64,000 bases of DNA from Cynocephalus volans (lineage: Eukaryota; Chordata; Mammalia; Dermoptera; Cynocephalidae). Of the stretch, positions 1 through 13,035 are shown piece after piece. A program made the position numbers and the translations under genes. The stretch covers positions 31,186,382-31,250,381 of the forward strand of contig NC_084474.1 in assembly GCF_027409185.1 (NCBI RefSeq), in the 5' to 3' direction. The notes under the pieces are model-generated. The model saw nothing but the letters and a program-made list of their open reading frames with translations, was not told the DNA's origin and searched no databases. Position 1 is the stretch's first letter; each line of letters starts with the position of its first letter.

Positions 1-554
1 ACAAGTAAGTACATGAATGTTTTAAACTCTTTGTTCAAAAAATAGCTACTAATTGCCTGCTTATGTGTGAAGCACTTCTGCAGATAGAGAGGCTCTCCTT
101 TCTTTCTGCTCTTTAGAGTTAGGTTGCATTGTCACTACCTGTGCACGCATATGTCTCTTCCATCAGATAAGGCCTCCCTTGGGACAGGGAAGGGATCAGT
201 CCATTTTCCTTTTTTATAACTCAAGGCATGTTTAATGGTTTATAAGACCTTAGATGCTAGGCACTTACCATCATGTCAGAGACCTAACTGTGCTGACAAG
301 CATCCAATTAGTTCTGAACTATGGAGCCATGTTACAGTTCAGAGATGGCTGCTGAGCTGGGAATCGAGGGCATCAGGAACTGTTCCAAAGGGAGTGATGC
401 TTGTACTGGGTGCTCAGACAGACAGGTGGGATGCAAATAGGTAGGGAAGATAATAATAAGAGCCTGAAATATGGAGAGAGCACAGGAAATGGAAAATGAC
501 CCCTGTTCCGTGAGATGAGCTTTTATGAATTTCAAATCTATGCAAAATTGGAAG

Positions 555-735
555 CAGCATGTTATAATGGAAACAACTAATAAGCAAGATGTTGGTTTTA
601 GAGTCAGGTAGATACAGCTTCTATGCCTGGCATTGATTCTTACTAGAAGTACCTTCCTAATGTACCTTGGGCACACTGCTTACTGCTTGAGCCTGATGTC
701 CCCGGTCATAAAATGTGATTTCTGGTATTCTGTTG
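555..735 (+). mobile_element. MIR SINE fragment, diverged
   Basis: GTTATAATGGAAACAACTAATAAGC, GGTTTTAGAGTCAGGTAGATACAGC, TACCTTGGGCACACTGCTTACTGC and GGTCATAAAATGTGATT appear in MIR order. Confidence 0.5.
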
Positions 736-1059
736 ACTTACTACATTCCTACTGCCTTGAGTATTTCTTTTCATAGAGAAAAAGGTTAAAATAAATATTT
801 GGTAAATGAACGCCAACCAAAGGAACAGAAATTAAATGAAATAGCATGAAGTGCCAAGTACATAGAATGCACTCAATACAATTGGCTCTGTAGTTTTTTC
901 TCTTTCTTTTCTGAACAGATTTACATAATTTAGTTTCCACCTACCTTTCCAAAGTCATTTCTCTTTATTTTTCTATCAACAACTTACACTCCTACCATGT
1001 ATATTTCTCACTGTTACCTGTATATTATCCATAATCTGTGTCTAAAACTATTCCTTTTT
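736..1059. other. AT-rich intergenic stretch, nothing recognised
   Basis: Between a MIR and an L2 fragment. The minus-strand frame at 749-940 has no recognisable motif and no coding context. Confidence 0.5.
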
Positions 1060-1375
1060 ACCACATTATTCTTTTTCCTCATCTCCTTTAAAATCTGCCC
1101 ATTCTTCAAGACCCAGCTCATATAATTAGCCTCACAAATAATTACCTGATCCCTGAACGTTAGAATTAGTCTTTCCTTTCTCTGTAATTCCTTAGCAATG
1201 TATATGCATTTTCTTTTGTGGCATGTAAAATTTATGATTTTGTGTTATGTTTACTCATGCAAATGTTTATTTATTATTCCATTAAGCCTTATACTTCTTA
1301 AAGACAATGTTCAATCATAATTATCCCATATGTCCCATTAGGTCAAATTCAGTATTCTGCAGAGAGCGACACTGC
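1060..1375 (+). mobile_element. L2 LINE 3' fragment, sense
   Basis: CTGCCCATTCTTCAAGACCCAGCTCATAT followed by CTCACAAATAATTACCTGATCCC resembles the L2 3' region TCAAGACCCAGCTCAAGTGTCACC. Edges approximate. Confidence 0.5.
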
Positions 1376-1809
1376 ATATTATTTGAGGAGAAAATTAAAA
1401 GTTCTGATGGAACTTTAATTAAGTAGTTAGAAATATTTTTTGACACTTGAGATATACATTTGAGAATCTTTTTCAAACAGGTAATAATTCTATGTAAAGG
1501 AATGGATAGTTATCCGAGGGAGAGTATTTAAGAAAGAACTAAAGAAAAATATAGCCAAGTTGACACTTTCATAAAATAAACCAGCATGGTGCAGTAATTA
1601 TTTCTCCCTTCCCATATTCTCACTGAGATGTCCAGTACTGTATAGAATTAGGATAAAATCTATATTGGCACCAGCTCTAGAAAGTAGGGCAGCATGCTGC
1701 TACCTGTAAGAAATAGAAAACATTACCATTATACTAGAACATTGCCATTATACTTCCATCTGTTTTGATGGTGTATTAATAGGGGTTCTCCAGAGAGACC
1801 AATAGAATA

Positions 1810-1926
1810 TTTATGTACATATATGCACATATATGCATATATGTATGTATATATGCATGAGTACATGTGTACACAAGTACACATATGCATATGTGTATGT
1901 GTGTGTACATATATATGTATATATGA
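1810..1926 (+). repeat. Alternating TATG/CATA-rich tract
   Basis: Alternating purine-pyrimidine steps (TACATATATGCACATATATG and onward) with several internal palindromes; part of the same LTR as the TAGA array. Confidence 0.85.
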
Positions 1927-2201
1927 AGAGGAGAAAGAGAGAATGAGTGAGAGAGAGAGTTTTATTATGAGAATTGGCTCATGTGATCAATTATGGAGGA
2001 TAAGAAATCCCACCGTCTGTCATCTGCAAGCTAGAGAAACAGGAAAGTCAGTGGTTTAACTAGGCCTGAGTCTAAAGTCCTGAGAACATTGTTGGGGGTG
2101 GGGTTGGGGTGTGCTGGTATAAGTTACAGAGTCTGAAGGGCCAAGAACCAGGAGCTTTTATGTCCAAGGGTGGGAAAATATGATGCCCAGCTAAAGGAGA
2201 T

Positions 2202-2286
<85 letters not shown>

Positions 2287-2310
2287 GTAGATAGAGAGAG
2301 AGAGAGGGAG
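2202..2310 (+). repeat. (TAGA)n microsatellite, about 22 units, then GA tract
   Basis: Nearly perfect tetranucleotide array inside the LTR at 1772-2520, ending in a short (GA)n. Likely length-polymorphic. Confidence 0.97.
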
Positions 2311-2520
2311 AGAATACTCACCCTTTCTCTGACTTCTTTTTCTCTATTCTAGGTGATGTCTATCCGTATTTGGTGAGGGTGTATCTTCTTTACTCAGTTT
2401 GTTAATGCAAATGCTAATCTCTTTGAAAACACACTTGCAGACACACTTAGAAATGATATTTTACCAGCTATTTAGGAATCCCTTAGCCCAGTCAAGTTGA
2501 CACATAAAATTAACCATCCA

Positions 2521-2955
2521 AGAAATTGAGACAGATTGATTTATTTTTAAAAATTGGCTTATGCGATTGTAGACACTGGCAAGTCCAAAATCTGTAAAGC
2601 AGGATGGCAGTCTGAAAATTCAAGTAAGAATTGATGCCGCACTCTTTACTTTTGAATTCAAAATACTCATGGCAGGTCAGCAGTTTGGAAATTAGGCAGA
2701 ATTTCCATGTTGTAGTCTTGAGGCAGAATTCCTTCTTTTTTGGTGAACCTCAGTCTTTGCTCTTTAGCCCTTAAACTGATTGGATGAGACCCTCCCACAT
2801 CATAGAGGGTACCCTGTTTTACCTAATGTTACCTGATCATAAATTTTAGTCACATCTGAACAATAAAACCACAGCACATCTAGACTAGTGTCTGACCAAA
2901 CAACTGGGCACATAGCCTGTCCATGTTGACACAAAAAATCACCCTTCACAGATGA
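2521..2955 (-). mobile_element. Second, more diverged MLT2-like LTR fragment
   Basis: AAATTGGCTTATGCGATTGTAGACACTGGCAAGTCC, CTGATTGGATGAGACCCTCCCACATCATAGAGGG and CTGTCCATGTTGACACAAAAAATCACCCTTCAC follow the same order as the LTR next to it, with more changes. Two related LTRs lie head to tail here with no internal region between them. Confidence 0.5.
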
Positions 2956-5269
2956 AAAAATCATCCTGAAAGATTGATATATGACCCTGGCTCTTCCGAA
3001 AAAAAGTGGGAGCTGAAATTGAGAAATGCCTTAGGGATCTACTCTAAGTAGAGGGGTAAATGTTAGTGGTGAGGGTGTCCTGAGAGTCAGGCAGGAAACT
3101 CAATCCATGTACTCCATCTAGCCAGCGTTGACCCTCACTCCTACTACCACCAAGCAAAGTGTTAATGTGGTAAATTATGTTATTGGTAATTGTTCCAATA
3201 CTGAGCAGAGAACTGAGCCCTGCAAGAGGACATTTTGAAGGAATGCTATTTTAATGTGAAGAATATATTGATGATTATATTTTATTTAGCCATTCTTAGA
3301 AAAGGAAGGCTATCCATAATTCTTCAGCCTGTACTTAAATTTTCACAGGAAACATGCTGAGTTCTGTTAAGAACTGCTGAAGATCCTAGCCAAAATGTTC
3401 AAGAGGGTACTTCCTGGTTTAGAGTAAGAGAATAAATATTCTGCAACTAGATCCCCCTTTGGAGATACAGCACATGGAGGTACAGTGGGAAGGAAGGGGA
3501 GTATTGTTAAGAACCACATCCTGCAGCTTTGGCACACTGATGCTCATGTAGTGTCCTAAGGACTTGACTCCTGATTTTAGAGGATAGAATGTGGATCTCT
3601 TGTTAGAAATAGTTTTAAAACAATAAGCAAACAAAACAACAACAGCAAAACAACTGGACTCTCAACAAGAATATCAATAGGGTTAGATAATAAGAAAGGT
3701 TAGAAACCTGAACAAGAAATAAAAAAAAAAAAAAACACAGTTGCCAAATGATTTAAAACAACAATGGAATAGGCTAGATACTGTAGAAAATAATATTGGT
3801 AAATGAGAAGAGAAATTCAATTTTTCTTTCTGGCAAAAAAAAAAAAAAATAGGTTAATAGGGTTAAAATGATGGTAAGTATGGAGGAGTCAACCTAAAGA
3901 CCCAACTTCCAAATGAAAGAATAGAAAAGATGAAATAAAAAAGCATTCGCATGAATAGCAGAATATTTTTCTAATCCAAACACAAGCACCAGTTCAGACT
4001 CTAACTACAAATCTTTATTATGTTTCCATCCCTAAAGAAGGGAAAATGACACCTAATCATGCCATGGGGTTCTGTCACACCCATGGAAGAGGCAGGGAGC
4101 AGTTGAAATGTCTTCTAAAGCAAGTACATGTTCCCAGTGTCAGCCTGGGGCAGGAGATGATAGCAGAGAAGATGTGAATTTTAGATGGGATGGGAGGCAA
4201 GCCTCTTTTATTTCTTATACCCGAGCCCTAAAGCCTGGAGATGGTGTATTAGATGAAAGATGAATCAAAATAAGGAACTCAGGAATGAGACAGTCATGGT
4301 TGGAATTGTTTGAACACTGAAACAAGCACATGGAGGTGAGTAACAAAATTACGTTTTATTTCAGAGGATCATTACTTTTATAAAAAATGAAAATTGGTGA
4401 TATTTACAACTTTCATCGAATTAAAATCTGATAAAAGAGAGGGAGCAAAATAAAATATTAAAACTACACCTTTTAAAAATGATTTAAAATTATTTATATA
4501 TCATTGACTGACATTTAAACACAGATTTTTAAGATGTCTTTGGTAAGCTATACTACTGGAATTAGGATGTCTAATAGCACACACAAATGCCCTTATTTCA
4601 AAAAATGCAGAAGAGAAAGAAACATTGAAAAGGAGATCATAACATGAAATGACAGAAGCAAGAATAAATATAAAAATATAATACATATGAAAGAATCAGA
4701 TCATTAAAAGTGTCAGATTGTGTTAAGCTAAATCCAGTGTATGCTTTCTACTTAAACTAGTTAAATAAGCCTGGAGCAAACAAAATTGAAATCTTTAGGT
4801 GAAAACAAAGTAAATGATCAAGTATACATGAAGAAACTAATCAGGAAAAAATAATATTAGCTGAAATAGACATGAAGTATTTTTTATTGCTAAAGGGTAA
4901 AATTTCTAGTGAAGATTCAACAGCAGTGATCATATCTTTGTATCTAGAATTAGATCCTAAACACGGACAAATCAAAAGCTATCTGAAATATGAGGACAAA
5001 ACTAATTTTAGTGGAAGATTTTTAAAGGTATTTTTAATCTACTACTGATCATGGAACTCAGAATAGATCCTGCTTTTAGTTTAGTGAACAACAACTAGAT
5101 GAATTGTTACAGAAGACTTGGAAAAGATATTTAATAAAGTAGATTAATTAATAGTTATAAAACTCTTACCAGCAATCAGGGGAATTAAAAAAAATTATTT
5201 TCTATTGTCCATGGATATTTACAAAAGATTACATAGTACGCCACAGAGAAAACCACAATAAACTACATA
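2956..5269. other. Intergenic AT-rich stretch
   Basis: Contains A runs at 3721-3735 and 3836-3849, the usual tails of retroposed material, but no retained body that I recognise. No ORF longer than about 70 codons. Nothing gene-like. Confidence 0.5.
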
Positions 5270-5686
5270 AAGCAGTAACGGTGCAGGCCACCTTCTCAGT
5301 CTACCAAGTGACAAGCCTAGAAACTTGAGATAGTGAGTTGGGCTTTCTCATCTGATGCTGATAGGATTGTAAATCACTTCACACTTTCAGTTAAGCAGTT
5401 TGGCAATATGTATCAAAAAATTTAAACATGTCATTATCTATTTATAGAGTAACTCCACTTCTAAGAATTCATTATAAAGAAGTGTTCTGAAATACAGATA
5501 CATATTTTTGCCAAAGTTTTTATCAACATGTTCAACAATTGAGAAATTATTAAGATATGATATCTCCATATGATGGCACATTACGCAGAAATTGAAATAA
5601 TATTTACCAAGATATGTCACTTACATGGGAAAATGAAAATGATGTGATGTAGCATGGAAAAAGTAGGACTAAAACTATAATATCAT

Positions 5687-5740
<54 letters not shown>

Positions 5741-5885
5741 GTGAAGGAAGTAGACCAAAAATATAATTATACCTTTGATTATTGTGATAATAATTGCTTT
5801 TAGTTTATTTTTATAATTATCTACATTTTATTAATTCTGTTCAATATGTCTGTATTTAAAAATAAGAAAAAATGACATTATTTTT
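5270..5885 (+). mobile_element. L1M LINE 3' remnant, sense
   Basis: GATAGGATTGTAAATCACTTC, AGTTTGGCAATATGTATCAAAAA, GAGTAACTCCACTTCTAAGAATTC and the following CATATGATGGCACATTACGCAG match the end of mammalian L1M ORF2 in order. It surrounds the (AG)n tract at 5690. Not coding. Confidence 0.7.
5690..5737 (+). repeat. (AG)n microsatellite
   Basis: About 24 uninterrupted AG units at the 3' end of an L1M remnant. Confidence 0.97.
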
Positions 5886-6439
5886 TAAAAACCTACATTT
5901 TCACTTGAAAATTGAGTGTTGTCATGTCTTGCCACCATTGCTACTCACGTCATCTTTAAATGCTTCATATTTAACTCAATTTCCCTGTAAAGTGAACAGA
6001 AAAATCACATTCCCTTGGTAGTCTTAGAGTTTTTACCCATGTGGTAGCACAACACCGGAGCAGGCATGTTGGTGGCAGTGATAATTACCAAGAGATCCCC
6101 CATGGTAAAGAAAAATTTGGAGAGAGGGACTGTGGCAATGGTGTAGAGTGATATTTCCCTGCAGGTGTATTCTTGAAATGCAGATCAATCAAATCACGCC
6201 CAATGAGTCTAAAACTCGTCTATAGATTCCTTATTGCGCTTAGACTAGAAACTAAATTCCCTTATTTACAAGTTGACCATACGTCCCAATTAGTCCTATG
6301 TATTGTCATTTTGCAGCATTTTCCTATTGATAGTGTTCCTTTTTACTCTCAAATAAGCCCTGTTTGGAAGACAAATCACATCACTCTTTTTCTATCCTCT
6401 ATAAGACTTAGGTTGTTTGGCCTCAACATGCCTCCCTAA

Positions 6440-7570
6440 GCTCACATCTAACTCTACTCCTCTCTCTGCCGCAGTCACTCTGGCTTTCTTTATGAGACTC
6501 TTTTCACAGAGGCTGTGACTTTGCGGGGCGGGTGGTGATGCTGTGTGTTGCTGTGATGGGTGATAGAGAAGCTGAGCACAGAGAAATGAGCAGGAAGGAA
6601 TTATTTTGCATTTCTGTTGATTGGCTTTGGAGACAAGGTTTATGTTTGAGTTTGAGGCAGGAGGGGCAGGGCTGGCCGAAAGCAGAGGGTTACACAAGTC
6701 CCCCGAATACAGGTATGAAAAGTAGTACAGTGTCACCACGGGACTAGGCATGTGGATGTGTTCATGGGAACACACAGGGACAAGCTGTGCTGAGGCCTCA
6801 GCAAACGAGTTAGAAGGAAGGAGTGGGAAGGAAGGAGAGAAGGAGCTGGACCTGTGGGAGGCAAGAAAACTGACCTGTAAGAGGCTGGCCCTAATGAGAG
6901 CAGCAGGCTGATCAACTGCACAGAGCACATTGCGTGTAGGATTTCAGACCTAGTTCAAGCTCCCGTGAATATGGGAAATGATCAGTGGTGGCGGGAGAGC
7001 AGGCACTTTACACGGCGGACTTGTAGAGGCAGCAGGCTCCTCTCCAAGCAATATTCACGATGATGATGGAACTCTATCTGTGCACAGGAAGAGACACAGG
7101 ACACAGAATCCAGCCCATCGGGGAAGGAGGCCAACAGAACTAGAAATGAGCTGGGCTCAAGGCAAGTCTTCGTCCCTTAAAAGAAATAAGCTTGTAAGGC
7201 AGGAGCTCAAGGCAGGAGCTCTGCTCTAGGTCACAGGTGGAGTGGAGAGAAATCATCCAGAATCCTGAGACCCAAGGATAGAGCTGATAACTAGAACTCA
7301 CCCTCACAGGCAACAAGATCTAATTTCCAGATCCATTCAATACCGAATGTGAAGCTTCTGATGCACTTAATGCCCGAGTCTGGAATGCATCTGGGCCTGC
7401 TGTAGACAGAACTGAAAGACAGGTCCCACTGAGAGGACATGGCTGGGCAAAATAAAGGGAACAGGTAGGGGCTGGCAATGAAGAGAAGGAGGGAAGAGGC
7501 AACAAAGTCCCAGGCAGCTCTAAGATAAGGGGAAGTGTGTAACAGAGACTTCCCCTCACCTAAAAACAAA
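6440..7570. other. Relatively GC-rich intergenic block of unknown origin
   Basis: Clearly richer in G and purines than its surroundings. Overlapping frames occur on both strands (6392-6928 minus, 178 codons, is the longest), but they are low in complexity (Ser/Pro-rich), begin without context and show no family motif. An old LTR or other repeat is my best guess; I cannot name one. Confidence 0.4.
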
Positions 7571-9944
7571 GTTCACAACTTGTAGAAACTAAGCAATTGA
7601 AGAGCTGTTCTTGATCCTATATTCCTTTACTTTATTATTTAAATAGAAAAATTCCTCCCTATGAATGCAAAACAGAAAATCCTGGTCTTTTTCCCAGTAT
7701 TGTCATAATCATTTTTGAGCACAATATTAGGAGATAGGATAAAATAAACAGTATTTTTTGAACAGATGTTTTTTGCTACTCTGCCTGGGAACAGCTGATA
7801 TATATGAAGGTCAGTCTAAGACCCAGTTCAAAAATAATATTTTAGTTGGACAAAATATTCTTGTGATTTACACCTAACATTGCCCTTAACTCTGTCTAAA
7901 AGCCAAATTTTAGTAACAAAAAGAAACCTAGTGTAATTTCCTGGTTTTGAGCAGCATTGCAAAGCTCACAAGGAGACTGATCCAAGATCCAAGAAAGCTT
8001 TCCCATCTTGTCATCAGATGTCTGTGGGTTGATAAACTGTGGTTCTGACTTTTAAAATCTGCAAAGTTTCCCATGTATATTGCTAATCCATTTATGAGTA
8101 ACTGAATTAAAGGAATGAATCATGTGTTCTTTGTGCTCTTTCAGTAATGCTCAGAAGTTGAGCAAGTTAGATTTTGAAAATACTAAACAATTCATAGTTT
8201 TTTCATGGCTTCCCTAATTTTTCTTATATTTTGAAGTTTTATGTAGTCTCCTGAAGTGCTGAACTCTGTTATCTATGCTTTATATGTTATCACTTTCCTT
8301 TGGTTTTCTCTTAGAATGCTTTTTCTTATGTCAGAACTTGCTCTTTGAGAGCTTCTGCAATCACCATCCATTAAATATTCACATTCAGCTCAGATACATG
8401 AAGTTACTTATTGTATGGATTTTTTGGTGGAGAAATCTGAATTCAGTATTTGGACTGATTCTATTCAGGAAGCAAACATTAATTTTAATTACTCTATAAG
8501 CAAATAAGAAAAGAAATCTTTTACATTAAAAAAACAAAAACAAATGCCAAATTCAATATAAATTATTTTTGTTTTTAGTCACTGTTTGGATTAGCAATAC
8601 CATATCTCACTTCAGTTGTACGACTATATTAGAATTAAAAATTATTATTATTAATATTATTTATATCTCTGCTTTACCTTCAAGTTAGTGAAATGTAAGA
8701 TCCTCTATATTAGAAAAAATGATATCTTTTATTCTTTACTAAGTAACACATATGTGAGGAAAGTTTCTCAGATGGAGACAAATTAGTAATGTTGCTTAAT
8801 TGGCTTTGGGATAGGAAGAATTATGTCCTTCGCCCAAGCACTTTCAGGATGCAGCATCAGGAGACAGTGTAAAGAAGAAATTAAGTCAATTGTAGAAATG
8901 GAAAAAAAAAAAAAAAAGGAAAAAAATTGGAGAAACAGGTTCAAAGAATCACAGGGCAAATTTTAATGCTCAAAGTGATAGTGATATTATATGTATGGTC
9001 CTACATATGATAGAATATCACTTAAAACATCACTTGAAAACATATGTAGTGTCAGTCTTCTGTCTAAATTTCATTATTATTTTTTCTCCATCATAGGGTT
9101 ATCCAGGTGTGAAATTGATTTTGAAAGTATGGAGGGAAACATTTGATGGTCAGCCATTTATTTTCCTATAGTCACTTTCCTGTAGTCATGAAATTGTGTT
9201 TTTTCAAAAAGTCAAATCAATTTTCTTAACAGAATCTACAGATAAATAAAGAATTGATTATTTTGACACATCTAAACAACCATAGTAATCGTGATTATGT
9301 TGATCTCTTATTAATAAATATTTTTTTAGGTAAATTTGGTGGCTTGGCTGTCATATTTGCTTTTTGGATACTCATCTTATTACTCTTATAGCTTCTGTTG
9401 AATATAATAATTATCAGTTCTTTAAAAAACCCGAGAAGAAAATTCTTATGCCTTACTTACACTATTTTGTAAAGTTAGTGCATTTCTACCTGCAAATTTT
9501 AAATGTTTTCCTTAGTATTTTACTTTTTAAATTTTGTTATTAAACAACGTATTTTATTTTTAATCTTATGCAGAAATTTTAGGTCTAGATTAATTGCAAA
9601 TGCTCCAGTACTTCATAATTTATTGATACTTTTTGAAAGCTAGCAAAAATTTCATATCAAATGAATAATTGTCCTTTGACCAGAAGTTCTTCTGGGATCA
9701 TCCAATATACTATGGCTCTGCTATTGCCTGTGTCTATGGCCACAGGAAAAGACCCCGTTGGAAAATGTGGCTTCCCAATAGCTGAGATTTAGGATTTGCT
9801 ATGTGCAGAGTTCTGAGGATGATTTCAAATAAATCAACAGGCAAGCTTCTTATACTTATCTAAAGCATATCAAAACAATCTCTCCTTTAGGCCTCAAAAG
9901 AGACTTAGCCATCTAAAAAGTTTTCCAGTCCAGCAAAGTGTAAT
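7571..9944. other. Intergenic AT-rich stretch
   Basis: One A run at 8902-8917. No recognised repeat or gene signal. The short frame at 8275-8499 is hydrophobic by composition only. Confidence 0.45.
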
Positions 9945-10150
9945 CAGGAAAAGAACTGAACTTGAAGTCAAAAGAATGTGGCTGTAGCTTCAGCTTCAAG
10001 TTTATTAGCTTATTTAATCTTTGACAAGTTAGTTTACCTTTTGAAAGCTTATTATACTGTAGTGTAAATTTAGAATAACAATACTTACCTTAAAGGGTGA
10101 TTTTCAGGATGGCGCAAGCACGTATTAGATGCTTAGTATTAGTCTAATGC
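9945..10150 (+). mobile_element. MIR SINE fragment, diverged
   Basis: ACTTGAAGTCAAAAGAATGTGGCTG, TTGACAAGTTAGTTTACC and CTTAAAGGGTGATTTTCAGGATGG lie in MIR order. Confidence 0.5.
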
Positions 10151-10833
10151 TAACTCGACATAATGAAGATATCCAATAAGACTGAAAACAGGCAATCTTA
10201 TTTTTTTGTGTGCTATTATTCTTTAAGTCACCTGGAATGTTAAATTTTATTAATGTAAACATACCCAAATTATTCATATTTGATTTGAAAAATTAAGAAT
10301 AGTGGACATTTGTTTTATCTTTTCTAAATCCATGGGTTTTGGATAGATGACTAGTTATAACTGTTGTTTTCAATCTTTTTCAGAATTCTAGAAGCTTCGA
10401 AGAAATTTTTGTTTCTTGCACCTATGTTGTCAGTAGAAAAGATAGACCAGTCTTATTAACAAAATAATTATGTGAGATCATATAATGAGAATAATGATTT
10501 GTCATATTGGTAATACCAAACAGCATTAGAGCAATTTTATTTACTGAGACTGAAAAGAAGGAACATTGATTTTAAAAGAAGACCTTAGATCCAAGCCTGC
10601 ATAAGCAAATTGGAAAATGTTACTGATTTAAATGTTTGAATTTTCCTCTTTACACATTTCTGCTCATCTTCAATCTTTGTCTCAAAAATTTCAATGTCTC
10701 TCTTCTATATTAGAAGAAAGGAAAAAGTGTAGGGAATACAACAAACAATCCCAAATATTGCTCAACTTTATTCTTCTCTGCCCTACTCCCTTTTATTAAT
10801 TTCCTATTTCTTCTGCTTTTTCAGTAAAAAATA

Positions 10834-11155
10834 ACATTGGCCTTCCATACCCATGAGTTCCACACCTGTAGATTCAAGCAATCATGGATAGAAAATATTT
10901 GGGAAAAAAATTTGTGTCTGTACAGAAGAGGTGCAGAATTTTTTTCTTGTCATTATTTTCTAAACATTACAGTATAATAACTATTTACATAGGATTTACA
11001 TTGTATTAGGTATTACAAGTAATCTAGAGGTGATTTAAAATGTACAGGAGGATGTGCATGGTTTATATGCAAACACTATGACTTGAGCATCTATGAATTT
11101 TGGTATCTGCAGGAGGTCCTGAAATGAAAACTACATGGATATTGAGGGACCACTG
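10834..11155 (+). mobile_element. MER2 (Tigger-type) DNA transposon
   Basis: Starts ACATTGGCCTTCCATACCCATGAG and ends TTGAGGGACCACTG, the diverged inverted ends of MER2, followed by TA. Inside, CTTGTCATTATTTTCTAAACATTACAG, TATTAGGTATTACAAGTAATCTAGAGGTGATTTAAAATGTACAGGAGGATGTGC matches MER2 in order. Non-autonomous, near full length (about 320 bases). Confidence 0.85.
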
Positions 11156-11416
11156 TATGCAGAACTTTCTATATTGCATTGACTTTTACAACATCTACTT
11201 CTTCTATGTTCTTTATTTCCATTTGTGTCAATTTCTTAGAACTCATTCAGTTTTGAGTGTTCATTTGTTGCCTCATTTTCCAAAACTTACTTGACCATTT
11301 GCTATTACTACTACACTGGGCAGTGTCAGAGATGATAAGATTAAGAATATATGGTCTCTGATATCAATGTGTTTGCAGTCTGATAGGGGAAATAAGAGAC
11401 ATTACCAAAATAACCA

Positions 11417-11964
11417 TGTTTATAAGTCAGGGTTTTCCAGAGAGACAGAATCATTGGAATGTAGATAGATAGACAGACAGACATAGATAGATTTATTATA
11501 AGTAATTGGCTCATGCAGTTATTGTGGCTGACATGTCCTAAGTTCTGCAGTCAGTAAGCCGGAGACCCAGGAGAGGTAATGGTATAGTTCCAGTCTGAGT
11601 CTGGAGGCCTGAAACCCAGGAGACCTGATGGGCAGTTCCAGTCTGAAAGCTGGCAGGATCGAGACAAAGAAAGAATTGATGTTTCAGTTTGAATCTGAAG
11701 GCAGAAAAAAAAGATTAATAACTTAGCTCAAACAATCAGGCAGGAGGAACACCCTCTCGCTCAGTCTTTTTATTCTATTTAAGTCTTCAGCTGACTTGAT
11801 GAGGCCTACCTACATTAGGGAGGACAATTTGCTTTACTCAGTCTACTGATTCAAATATTAATCTCATCTAGAAACTCCATCACAGACACTCCCATCGTAA
11901 TGTTTGACCAAATGTCTGGGCACCCTGTGGCCCAGTCAAGCTGACACATAAAATGAACCATCAC
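11417..11964 (-). mobile_element. MLT2-like (ERVL) solo LTR
   Basis: GGGTTTTCCAGAGAGACAGAATCATTGG, a short TAGATAGATAGACAGACAGA tract, ATTTATTATAAGTAATTGGCTCATGCAG and the end CCCTGTGGCCCAGTCAAGCTGACACATAAAATGAACCATCA. It is the best-preserved copy of this family in the window. Confidence 0.65.
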
Positions 11965-12199
11965 ATGATGATAAAGGTAGAATAAGGCATGAACTACCCA
12001 TGAGCTAAGGAGTGTAATCCATTTATTAGCTCCTGGTAAATGATACTCAAATCAACCCCAGAAGCCCTGACTGCTTGTCTCTATTTCAATATTACATTTC
12101 TCACTTCCTGTAAAACACCACTATGTGGGTATTCTTTGTTCACTGCAAATTCCTTATGTTTAACTCAAAATGAAGATGTTGCTGTTGCTTTCCAATCCC

Positions 12200-13035
12200 T
12201 GTCAATATGTTGATCAGTGGCACAAGTAATCTTCTTCTTTTCTTGGCTTTACAAACTTCTCTGACATTTTTTGTATTAATAATTCCATTCTCCCAACTAC
12301 TACCAAGTTTTGCAAAGTTTTACTTTTAAGTGTGTCTTGGATTTACTTACTTATTCACATTTCCATCATGCCAGGTCACAACTTTATAATTTCACATCTA
12401 GATTACTGCAACAACATCTAGGTTCAACCTTGTGTCACTCATTTCTTTTACTGGAAGTTTACTTGGATATCAGACCAGAATTCCTAAAATACAATTTCTC
12501 TCTCATGATCCTTCAGCACCAGGAAATACACAGGGCTCACTCTACCCCAACATATCTTGTCTGATCTCTTTGTTGAATTTTTTACTTTCCCCCAAATCAG
12601 ACCTTAGTTATTGATCCATTCTTCTCTCCATTTTTCTAACTTAAGCCTTTTGATGTGGTCTTTACAATTTTTTCCTTAATTCCTCTTTCTATCCCTGCTT
12701 GTGACGTTCCTTCCATATTATTGTTCATGCTGCTTCCTGTCTATGAGCTTCCTCTTTAATCTCGGTCCAAATTATATTCACTCTATAAGGTCAACCTCTA
12801 ATTAAGAGCAACCTTTCTCTGCTGCAATGTGAACTTTCTTTGTTTAGATTCTCAGTCATCTCTGAATTTTCACAGCATTTTAATCCTGTTTCACTTAGCA
12901 CTTGATCATATATTTCTGCTTATTACTACATTATTATTTCATGTTTATTAGCTTTGCCCCTCTTGAATTCAATGTCTGTATTATACTTAATAGAACACAT
13001 AAATATTTAATAAAAGTGTTGAGTAACTGGTAAAT
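12200..13035 (+). mobile_element. L2 LINE remnant, sense
   Basis: CATCTAGATTACTGCAACAACATCTAGG follows the L2 coding text CTAGACTACTGCAACAGC; the block ends with an L2-type end, TAGAACACATAAATATTTAATAAAAG. Short open frames here (for example 12310-12564) are L2 debris, not genes. Confidence 0.65.

Larger units (their letters stand above)
1772..2520 (-). mobile_element. MLT2-like (ERVL) LTR with an internal TAGA array
   Basis: Read on the minus strand this looks like an ERVL-type LTR ending CTCCAGAG...CTAATACA (here mutated); the + strand shows GGGGTTCTCCAGAGAGACCAATAG at one end and GCCCAGTCAAGTTGACACATAAAATTAACC at the other, with AATTGGCTCATGTGATCAATTATGGAGG inside. A second copy is at 11417-11964. 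It carries a large (TAGA)n array and a TATG-rich tract at sites where such copies commonly have short versions. Confidence 0.6.

Noticed and set aside
1823..2059. Small membrane-like ORF in the TATG/TAGA region
   Set aside because: Codes for Tyr/Met/Cys repeats from the simple-sequence tract inside an LTR.
6392..6928. 178-codon minus-strand open frame
   Set aside because: Ser/Pro-rich with no domain, overlaps other frames on both strands, and no promoter or splice context. Its length fits the purine-rich + strand, where few stops arise on the complement.
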